From NCBI GenBank assembly GCA_964488355.1, contig CAZAUJ010000007.1:62001-126000 (forward strand): 64,000 bases of DNA. The letters are read 5' to 3'. Both the position numbers and the translations under genes were made by a program. Each line of letters begins with the position of its first letter. The first letter of the stretch is position 1. The notes below the pieces were generated by a model. It was not told the DNA's origin. It was given only the letters and a program-made list of their open reading frames with translations, and made no database searches. The DNA comes from Thermoanaerobaculum sp964488355 (GTDB taxonomy: Bacteria > Acidobacteriota > Thermoanaerobaculia > Thermoanaerobaculales > Thermoanaerobaculaceae). Of the stretch, positions 57,862-64,000 are shown one piece after another.

Positions 57862-59176
57862 AACCACCTTGCGCCTGCTGCTGGTGGTGGGCTTTGCCAG
57901 CCTGCTGGTGGGCGGTGTTTTCGCCTGGTCCAGGCCGCTTTTTCCGCTTTTGATGGGGTTTTTGCTTGCCTATGTGGCCCAAAGCTTGGCCTCCTGGTTT
58001 GCCCACCACCGCCTGCCGCGCATCTTGGCCTTTTTTGTGCTGCTGCTGGTTTTGGCCGCGCTGGCCGCGCTTATGCTGGTGGTGTTCCTGCCGGCAGTGG
58101 TGCACGAGCTTTCCGCCTTGAGCGCCAAGCTTCCCAGCTGGCAGCAACTGGTGCAGGAGCGGCTGCGTCCCTGGGTTGCGGACCTGCAGGCCCGCTACCC
58201 GGAGGCTTTTGCCGCCGTCCAAGAGCGGGTAAGGAGGTTGCTGTCGGAAAAGCTGCCGCAGCTGGCCCCAACCTTGGCCGCGTGGCTGGGTCAGCTCGTC
58301 TTATCTTCCCTTTCCGTGTTGTCGGTGCTGGTGGGCTTGGTGGTGGCGTTGGTGATTGCTGCTTACCTCACCGCCGACTTTCCCAAGTTCGTAGCCTCGT
58401 TGCGCGCCCTGATCCCGCGACCGGTGCTGCCGCTGGTGGAAATCGTGGTCATGGACATCCACCATGTGCTGGTGGCCTTTGCCCGCGGTCAGCTGTTGGT
58501 GGCTTTGGCCTTGGCGGGAATGTACACCCTGGGCCTGTGGTTGGTGGGCGCGCCGCTGGCGCTGGTGGTGGGTCCCCTTGCGGGCCTGTTGTCCCTCGTG
58601 CCCTACTTGGGCCTGGTTTTGGGCGCGGGCGTTGCCATCCTGCTTTCCCTTTTGGAGCATCAGGACCTGCTGCACCCAGCCTTGGCCCTTGCCGTGTTCG
58701 TGGTGGCACAAAACGTGGAAGGTTGGTTGCTCACACCTAAGCTGGTGGGTCGCGGGGTCGGGCTGCACCCGGTGTGGGTGTTGGTGGCGTTGCTTTTGGG
58801 CGGGGAGCTTTTCGGCCTTACCGGTGTGGTGGTGGCTGTGCCGGTGGCGGCAGCAATGCGGGTGGTGCTGCGCCGCGCGGTACGAGCCTGGCGGGAAAGC
58901 AGCCTGTACCAGGGTCTTCCTATCCCGGCGGTGCTGTACACCCGCCCTGAGTGCAGCCTTTGCGAGAAGCTTTCCCCGCACCTGGCGGCGGCGGCGGAGC
59001 TGTACGGCTTGTCGGTAGAAAAGGTCGACGTGTCGCGCGATCCGGCTTTGGAAGCCCGCTTTGGCCAGAGGTTGCCTGTGTTGGTGGTGAAAGATCAGGA
59101 GGTGCTGGCGGCAACGGCCTCGGAGGAGGTTTTGTTTTCCCGCCTGCGTGAGGTCTTGGGAGGTGGCCGTGATTGA
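57845..59176 (+). CDS. AI-2E/PerM family transporter fused to a glutaredoxin-like domain
   Basis: 443 residues. Residues 1-355 are a PerM-type permease: two N-terminal helices, a soluble amphipathic stretch (about 85-145), then five or six helices with GLLSLVPYLGLVLGAGVAIL and WLLTPKLVGRGVGLHPVWVL, the family signatures. From about 362 a separate thioredoxin-fold domain begins with VLYTRPECSLCEKLSPHL, whose Cys-Ser-Leu-Cys is the expected redox pair, then VDVSRDPALEARFGQRLPVL, in which LPVL provides the cis-proline loop. This is the DUF836/glutaredoxin-like group. There is no frameshift between the two parts. The transported substrate and the role of the redox domain are unknown. Confidence 0.85.
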   Translation: MPEDNRTTLRLLLVVGFASLLVGGVFAWSRPLFPLLMGFLLAYVAQSLASWFAHHRLPRILAFFVLLLVLAALAALMLVVFLPAVVHELSALSAKLPSWQQLVQERLRPWVADLQARYPEAFAAVQERVRRLLSEKLPQLAPTLAAWLGQLVLSSLSVLSVLVGLVVALVIAAYLTADFPKFVASLRALIPRPVLPLVEIVVMDIHHVLVAFARGQLLVALALAGMYTLGLWLVGAPLALVVGPLAGLLSLVPYLGLVLGAGVAILLSLLEHQDLLHPALALAVFVVAQNVEGWLLTPKLVGRGVGLHPVWVLVALLLGGELFGLTGVVVAVPVAAAMRVVLRRAVRAWRESSLYQGLPIPAVLYTRPECSLCEKLSPHLAAAAELYGLSVEKVDVSRDPALEARFGQRLPVLVVKDQEVLAATASEEVLFSRLREVLGGGRD

Positions 59177-60488
59177 GCGCAGAAAACTCCTAGGTGCCAG
59201 TTACGCCGCGCGCTTGCAGGAGCCGGAAACTTACCGCCGGCGCCGCCGCAAGCTCGCCGAGGCTATCGGCCCCGCAGGTGTGGCGGTGCTTTTGGGTGTG
59301 CGCGATGACCGCAGCTTTGGTGACGTGGGCACCCTGCGACAGGAAGCCAGCTTTTTTTACCTTTCGGGGGTAGAGCTGGCCAATGCCGCCATGCTCATCG
59401 CGCAGGAGGTGGACGAGCTGTTTCTGCCAGCCCGTAAGCCCTCCCTGGAGGCTTGGACCGGTCCACGCTTGGAGCCGGGGGAGGAGGCCGCCGAGCTGCT
59501 CGGCTTTGACGCCGTAAGGTGCTACCAGAACAGCGAGAAGGTGGTGGAGGCGCGGGTGCGCCCAGTGCCCGGCTTTGAGGATCGCCTGGCCTCCCTTTTG
59601 GCTTCGGGTAAGGAGCTGTGGGTGCCCCTTCCTCCGCCCGCTGCCTCTGGCCCGGTCACGGCCGAGTTGGAACTGGTCACTCGCGTGCGGGCTCGTCTCC
59701 CCAGCTTGAGCGTGAGGGACTTGAGTCCTCTCCTTTGCCACATGCGCCTCCGCAAAGACGAAGGGGAGCTGGAGCTGCTGCGCCAGGCGGTGAGCATCAC
59801 CGCCGAAGGTCTGCGGGCGGCGGCTGCAGCCCTCGCCCCCGGGGTGAGCGAGGCCAGCCTGGAGGGTGTTGCCTACGCCGCCTTCCGCCGGCTTGGGGCA
59901 GAGGGCTGGGCTTTTCCTCCCATCGTGGGCTCGGGCTTTGCCGGTTGCGTGCTGCACTACGACCAAAACGTGGGGGTCTGTGCCGAAGGGGAGCTAGTGG
60001 TGGTGGACATGGGCGCACGCTACGGCTACTACTGCGGTGATCTTACCCGCACCTTTCCCACTTCCGGCCAGTTCAGCCCGCGGCAAGCGGAGCTTTACGA
60101 TGCCGTGCTGACCGCCTACGAAGCAGCGCGGGCACACCTGCGCCCGGGAAGCACGCTGGCTGAGGCGCGCCACGCTGCGTATGCCAGCTTGGCCGCCTCA
60201 GGTGTTTTGGGCGACAGGGGCAAGCCCCTGTCCGAGTTTTTCATCCATGGCATCGGCCACTTCCTGGGCTTGGAAACCCACGACGTGGGGGGCGACAGCC
60301 AGCCCCTGGAGCCGGGGATGGTGGTGACGTTGGAACCGGGCGTGTACCTTCTCGAGGAGGGCACGGGCATCCGCATTGAGGACGACTACCTCATCACCGA
60401 AGAGGGCGCCACGTGCCTGACGCCTCCTTGGTTGCCTCGCGACCGTCCTGGGGTCGAAGCGCTTGTGGCGGCGGGCGGCCACTCCTAG
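59169..60488 (+). CDS. pepP: Xaa-Pro aminopeptidase (aminopeptidase P family)
   Basis: Removes an N-terminal residue preceding proline. 439 residues in the pita-bread metallopeptidase fold. The N-terminal creatinase-like domain contains FFYLSGVELANAAMLI. The metal ligands are visible: Asp in VVVDMGARYGYYCGDLTRTF (both Asp residues), His in FIHGIGHFLGLETHDVG, Glu in VTLEPGVYLLEEGTGIRIED (two Glu). The GTG start at 59169 has GGGAGG five bases upstream; an earlier GTG at 59148 precedes that ribosome site. Overlaps the transporter gene by eight bases. Confidence 0.91.
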   Translation: MIERRKLLGASYAARLQEPETYRRRRRKLAEAIGPAGVAVLLGVRDDRSFGDVGTLRQEASFFYLSGVELANAAMLIAQEVDELFLPARKPSLEAWTGPRLEPGEEAAELLGFDAVRCYQNSEKVVEARVRPVPGFEDRLASLLASGKELWVPLPPPAASGPVTAELELVTRVRARLPSLSVRDLSPLLCHMRLRKDEGELELLRQAVSITAEGLRAAAAALAPGVSEASLEGVAYAAFRRLGAEGWAFPPIVGSGFAGCVLHYDQNVGVCAEGELVVVDMGARYGYYCGDLTRTFPTSGQFSPRQAELYDAVLTAYEAARAHLRPGSTLAEARHAAYASLAASGVLGDRGKPLSEFFIHGIGHFLGLETHDVGGDSQPLEPGMVVTLEPGVYLLEEGTGIRIEDDYLITEEGATCLTPPWLPRDRPGVEALVAAGGHS

Positions 60489-60510
60489 AATGGCGGCCGG
60501 GGTGGCGACC

Positions 60511-61482
60511 ATGGCTGAGGCTCACACCCTGCCGGAGGACCTGCCGCAGGCGATTAGGGAACTGGCGACAAAGCACGGGGCCCTGCTCCTGGCCCACTAC
60601 TATCAGCAGCCGGAAATTCAGGATCTGGCCGACTTTGTGGGGGACTCCTTGGAGCTGGCGCGCTTTGCCCAGAAGGCGCAAGCTCCGGTCATCGTTTTTT
60701 GCGGGGTGCGCTTCATGGCGGAAACCGCCAAGATCTTGAACCCCGCTTCGCAGGTTTGGTTGCCGGATTTGGAGGCGGGCTGCTCTCTGGAGGAATCCTG
60801 CCCGCCGGAGGCCTTCGCTGCTTGGCGAGCCCAATATCCCGACGCCATTGCCGTCACCTACATTAACTGCTCAGCGGCAGTTAAGGCCCTTTCGGACGTG
60901 ATCGTCACCTCTTCCTCGGCGGAAACCATACTCGCCAAGCTCCCGAAGGACAAGCCAATCCTCTTTGCTCCGGATCGACACCTGGGCAGCTACTTGGCCA
61001 AGAAAACCGGCCGAGACCTCATCCTCTGGCCAGGAACCTGCGTGGTGCACGAGCAGTTTTCCTTGGAGGCCCTGGTGCGTTTAAAAGTGGCCCACCCTGA
61101 GGCGTTGGTGGCCGCCCACCCGGAGTGCCCGGAAAACATCCTGGCGATGGCGGACCACGTGGGCTCCACCTCCTCCATCCTTCGCTTCGTGCAAAGCTCG
61201 CCCGCTCGGGAGTTCATCATTGCCACCGAGCCGGGCATTATCCACCAAATGACCAAGCTGGCCCCGGAAAAAACCTTCATCTCTCTGCCGGGAGCTTCCG
61301 GCGAGTGCGGGTGCAACACCTGCCCGTACATGAAGCGCAACACCTTGGAAAACCTCTACCAGTGCCTGCTTTCGGGCGGCCCGCGCATGGAGCTGCCGGA
61401 AGAGCTGATGGCCAAGGCCCTGGTACCACTGCAACGCATGCTGGAGCTGGCGAGGCCTTCGCCACCCCGCAGCGGCGACTAG
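60511..61482 (+). CDS. nadA: Quinolinate synthase
   Basis: Condenses iminoaspartate with dihydroxyacetone phosphate to quinolinate in de novo NAD synthesis. 323 residues. AHYYQQPEIQDLADFVGDSL starts the fold; the three [4Fe-4S] ligands lie in VIVFCGVRFMAETAKIL, YINCSAAVKAL and GECGCNTCPYM. WPGTCVVHEQF and AHPECPENI are family landmarks. ATG 60511 follows GGGGTGG; ATG 60490 is a possible earlier start. nadB and nadC are not in the window. It ends the 14-gene run and converges on cstA with a 21-base gap. Confidence 0.95.
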   Translation: MAEAHTLPEDLPQAIRELATKHGALLLAHYYQQPEIQDLADFVGDSLELARFAQKAQAPVIVFCGVRFMAETAKILNPASQVWLPDLEAGCSLEESCPPEAFAAWRAQYPDAIAVTYINCSAAVKALSDVIVTSSSAETILAKLPKDKPILFAPDRHLGSYLAKKTGRDLILWPGTCVVHEQFSLEALVRLKVAHPEALVAAHPECPENILAMADHVGSTSSILRFVQSSPAREFIIATEPGIIHQMTKLAPEKTFISLPGASGECGCNTCPYMKRNTLENLYQCLLSGGPRMELPEELMAKALVPLQRMLELARPSPPRSGD

Positions 61483-61503
61483 CCTCGTTGGGTACGCCCC
61501 GGC

Positions 61504-63174
61504 CTAGCGGCTATCCCCCGCTGGCTCGCCCGCCAGCTCGGCTCGGCTTACGGCAGACCGGCGCAGGAAAACCCTCCCCGCTTCCCAAGCCATAGCCAAA
61601 CCCAAGGCCACCAACACCAGGGCGGTGGCTGCCAGGCCAGTTTGCCCCTTGGGCAAGTAGCTGGAAACTAGCTGGTAGATGAGCGCCGCTTCGGTGGTGA
61701 GCAGCATGAAGACGGCGCCCCAAAGGGTGTAGCCCGTGGGCCTGCCCCGCGCCAGCAGGTAGGCGGTGGTCACCAAAAGCGCCAGCGCACCTACCAGTTG
61801 GTTGGCAGCGCCAAAGGCGGGCCAGATGCCCTGCCATGCATTACCCGAGGCCATCCAGGCGGCCAGGCTCAAGCCGATGGTGGTGGCCAGGAACCGGTTA
61901 CGCAGGATGCCCAGTTGTGGCGGGGCGTTCTCGCTCAGGATGTAGCGGGCAATGCGCGTGGAGGTGTCTAGGGTGGTGAGGATAAAGGCGTTGAGCATGA
62001 GGATGCCAAAGGCCACGCCAAAGCTCAGGGGCACTCCCAGGGCAGCTACTGCCCGTCCGAAGCCCTTGCCAAAGGCAATGTTGGTGCTGCTGGTGAGGAG
62101 CTCCTGGAACACGAAGCCGGAAAAGCCCGCGGGTGCCGTGCGCCAGTACAACGCCCCAGCCATGAGCAGGATGACCAACAAGGCCAGAGCACCCTCCGCC
62201 AGCATGCCGCCGTAGGCGATGAGTCGCCCATCGCTTTCCCGCCGCAGCTGCTTGGCGGTGGTGCCCGAGGCCACCAGAGAGTGGAAGCCGGAAAAGGCGC
62301 CGCACGCCACGGTGATGAACAGCATGGGCCAGAGGGGTCCTCCGCTGGAAGCCCAAGAGATCACCGCTGGCCCGTTGAGGGTTGGACGCAGGGCCAAGAG
62401 TCCCAGGTAGCCTCCCACCATACCCACGAGCAGGATGTACATGGAGAGGTAGTCCCGCGGCTGCAGCAGCACCCACACCGGCAGGGTGGCGGCCACGAAG
62501 CTGTAAACGAAGGTTGCTACCAGCCAAACGGGGTACGGGGCGGAGACGGGCAGCTGGTCGCCCAGAAGGATGAGGCCTGCCAGCGCCAAAAGGGCCCATG
62601 CAGTCGCCAACCACACCTTGACCTGCCGGCGGTAAACCGCCCAACCGAACAGCATGGCCAAAACCAGCAAGCCCACAGTGGGCACCACAATCCTGGGTTC
62701 CTCCGCTAACGTCTTGGCCGTGAGCACGGCGAAAACCGCCTGCACCAGCACTAGCGCTACCCACGCGAAGGCGGCAAATAGCCAACGGGCGGTGGGGGAG
62801 ATGACGCGCTCGGCAACTTCCGTGACCGAAACCCCGCGGCTGCGCAGGGAGGTCATCAGCGCCCCGTAGTCGTGCACGCCGCCCAAAAACACCGCTCCCA
62901 GCAGCACCCATAGGAGTGCCGGCAGCCATCCAAAGAGCGAGTAGGCCAAGATCGGCCCAACGATAGGCCCCGCGCCGGCGATGGAGGAAAAGTGATGGCC
63001 GAACAGCACCGCCGGGTGGGTGGGCACGTAATCCCGCCCATCCTGGTGGCTCACCGCCGGGGTGGGCCCCCTATCGTCGGGTTGAAATAGCTGCCGATCC
63101 AAGCGCCGCCCGTAGACGCGGTAGGCGAGGAAAAACCAAGCCAAGCCGGCAACAGCCACCAGCAACGCGCTCAT
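61504..63174 (-). CDS. cstA: CstA-type carbon-starvation peptide/pyruvate transporter
   Basis: 556 residues, about 15 membrane helices; a short CstA compared with 701 residues in E. coli. RDYVPTHPAVLFGHHFSSIAG (about 45-65; key part THPAVLFGHHFSSIAGAGP) is the strongest family signature, with GVHDYGALMTSLRSRG and SGFHSLVASGTTAKQL following. E. coli CstA and its relatives take up peptides or pyruvate when carbon is scarce. ATG 63174 lies eight bases after a TAGACT -10 box. It diverges from hutH, pointing to amino-acid or peptide use. Confidence 0.93.
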   Translation of the reverse strand: MSALLVAVAGLAWFFLAYRVYGRRLDRQLFQPDDRGPTPAVSHQDGRDYVPTHPAVLFGHHFSSIAGAGPIVGPILAYSLFGWLPALLWVLLGAVFLGGVHDYGALMTSLRSRGVSVTEVAERVISPTARWLFAAFAWVALVLVQAVFAVLTAKTLAEEPRIVVPTVGLLVLAMLFGWAVYRRQVKVWLATAWALLALAGLILLGDQLPVSAPYPVWLVATFVYSFVAATLPVWVLLQPRDYLSMYILLVGMVGGYLGLLALRPTLNGPAVISWASSGGPLWPMLFITVACGAFSGFHSLVASGTTAKQLRRESDGRLIAYGGMLAEGALALLVILLMAGALYWRTAPAGFSGFVFQELLTSSTNIAFGKGFGRAVAALGVPLSFGVAFGILMLNAFILTTLDTSTRIARYILSENAPPQLGILRNRFLATTIGLSLAAWMASGNAWQGIWPAFGAANQLVGALALLVTTAYLLARGRPTGYTLWGAVFMLLTTEAALIYQLVSSYLPKGQTGLAATALVLVALGLAMAWEAGRVFLRRSAVSRAELAGEPAGDSR

Positions 63175-63182
63175 GGCTTCAA

Positions 63183-63211
63183 AGTCTACCCTTGGATGCA
63201 CCCGAGGGCAA
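63183..63211 (-). promoter_or_regulatory. Promoter of cstA
   Basis: Minus strand: TTGCCC (63211-63206), a 17-base spacer and TAGACT (63188-63183), eight bases before ATG 63174. The leader would be nearly absent. Confidence 0.6.
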
Positions 63212-63253
63212 GGAAGGCCTTTGCTATGCTGGCCGGCGGAGGTGGCTGGGGAC

Positions 63254-64000
63254 GTGGTTTTGGTGGACGGCGAGTCGCTGACGTTGGAGCAGCTGGAACG
63301 GGTGGCCTGTGGGGGCGAGGAGGTGCAGCTTGCCCCTCAAGCGCGGGAAAGGCTTTGGCAGCGCCGGCAGGGGATCGAGGCCAGGCTGGCGGCTGGGGAG
63401 GTGATGTACGGGGTCAACACCGGCTTTGGCCGTATGGCTGATGTGATCATCCCTGCCGACAAGCTGGGGCAGCTGCAGCTCAACCTGCTGCGCTCCCATG
63501 CCTGCGGTGTGGGCGAGCCTTTTTCCCCCGAGGTGGTGCGCGGCATGCTGCTGCTGCGGGCCAACGTGTTGGCCACCGGCTATGCCGGTGTGCGGCCGGA
63601 GCTGGTGGAGGCGCTGCTTACCCTGCTTAACGCCCGGGTCCACCCGGTGGTCCCCTCCCAGGGCTCCGTGGGCGCTTCGGGGGACCTGGCACCCTTGGCG
63701 CACCTGGCGCTGGTGTTGGTGGGGGAAGGGTACGCCGAGCTGGACGGCCAGGTGCTGGTGGGCGGCGAGGCTCTGCGCCGGGTGGGCCTTTCACCTTTGC
63801 CTTTGGCCCCTAAGGAGGGCTTGGCGCTGATCAACGGTACCCAAGCCATGGCGGCAGTAGGGGCTCTGGCCCTTTTGACCGCCAAGCGGCTGGTGGAGGC
63901 GGCGGACGTGGTGGCCGCCATGAGCGTGGACGCCTTGCAGGGCACGGACGTGGCTTTTCTGGAGGAAATCCACCTGGCTCGTCCCCATCCCGGGCAGCTG
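63254..64000 (+). CDS. hutH: Histidine ammonia-lyase (3' end beyond the window)
   Basis: Deaminates histidine to urocanate, the first step of histidine breakdown. The 249 residues visible are the N-terminal half. VMYGVNTGFGRMADVIIP and the MIO-forming segment PSQGSVGASGDLAPLAHLAL, in which Ala-Ser-Gly cyclises to the electrophilic cofactor, are intact, as is LINGTQAMAAVG. Phenylalanine and tyrosine ammonia-lyases share these motifs, but the sequence reads as the bacterial HutH type. I favour GTG 63254, since the GTG at 63242 touches the GGAGG ribosome site. An extended -10 (TGCTATGCT) lies near 63222-63230. The rest of a hut operon is not visible. Confidence 0.9.
   Translation, partial: MVLVDGESLTLEQLERVACGGEEVQLAPQARERLWQRRQGIEARLAAGEVMYGVNTGFGRMADVIIPADKLGQLQLNLLRSHACGVGEPFSPEVVRGMLLLRANVLATGYAGVRPELVEALLTLLNARVHPVVPSQGSVGASGDLAPLAHLALVLVGEGYAELDGQVLVGGEALRRVGLSPLPLAPKEGLALINGTQAMAAVGALALLTAKRLVEAADVVAAMSVDALQGTDVAFLEEIHLARPHPGQL

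Noticed and set aside
1..64000. -24/-12 sigma-54 promoters that the large activator might control
   Set aside because: I scanned intergenic regions by eye for TGGCAC-N5-TTGC and found no convincing match; a computed search could still find one.
1..64000. tRNA, rRNA, riboswitch, insertion sequence, phage or defence genes
   Set aside because: Intergenic spaces are too short and no characteristic folds, transposases, integrases, inverted repeats or nuclease-defence motifs are visible.

Overview
The window is a compact, high-GC bacterial chromosome segment. I count 53 intact or partial protein genes plus one broken gene. There is no tRNA, rRNA, insertion sequence, CRISPR array, and no gene-free stretch above about 200 bases. 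GTG and TTG starts are common, and at least a dozen neighbouring gene pairs overlap by exactly four bases (ATGA or GTGA). The mix of genes fits an Acidobacteriota-like organism (perhaps the Thermoanaerobaculia side): S55-like envelope proteins, a short CstA, a sigma-54 activator with a very large N-terminus, Hfq, a bacterial HdrABC-MvhAGD cluster, and envelope proteins of a type I associate with that group. This placement is inference from gene content, not a phylogeny.

Layout. 88-1140 (-): GDP-mannose 4,6-dehydratase. 1322-9567 (+): a seven-gene hydrogenase/heterodisulfide-reductase operon, hdrC-hdrB-hdrA-mvhD-mvhG-mvhA-maturation protease, behind a near-consensus promoter. Its HdrA carries a roughly 450-residue NADPH-dependent GltD/NfnB-type flavoprotein module inside the HdrA fold; this is the most striking object in the window. 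9624-12527: a UbiE-like methyltransferase converging on a YihY membrane protein and a beta-CASP nuclease. 12579-13438: a CsoR/RcnR-family repressor with a candidate operator, running tail-to-tail into a glycosyltransferase gene with two frameshifts. 13550-14383: a LEA/DUF883-like helical membrane pair. 14390-19678 (-): aroF, S55-like protein, secreted beta-propeller protein and coaD as one coupled operon. 19731-23499 (+): three envelope proteins of unknown function. 23496-28684 (-): smc followed by an O-antigen-ligase/TPR protein. 28727-34818: amrS diverging from aroA and a 1240-residue sigma-54 activator. 34815-39595 (-): aldehyde dehydrogenase, 2-hydroxyacid dehydrogenase, pncB and an FHA protein. 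39638-45926: thioesterase, alanine racemase, a DUF2914 membrane protein, a two-gene 2-oxoacid:ferredoxin oxidoreductase (gamma domain fused to beta) and aroB. 45978-61482 (+): a 14-gene run from valS to nadA, including birA, coaX, rlmD-like, comEC, miaA, hfq, a Crp/Fnr regulator, pgsA, a PerM-glutaredoxin fusion and aminopeptidase P. 61504-64000: cstA diverging from hutH, which runs off the window.

How the parts work together. The Hdr-Mvh enzyme should couple H2 oxidation to reduction of ferredoxin and a disulfide or other acceptor, and the inserted module adds a plausible NAD(P)H site. The 2-oxoacid:ferredoxin oxidoreductase in the window could use or supply the same ferredoxin. The rest is mostly housekeeping: the shikimate pathway (aroF, aroA, aroB in three separate transcription units), CoA (coaX, coaD), NAD (nadA, pncB), tRNA and rRNA modification, and envelope functions. 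Several genes have a -10 hexamer exactly six bases before the start codon, so leaderless transcripts are probably common here. I found no convincing intrinsic terminators.
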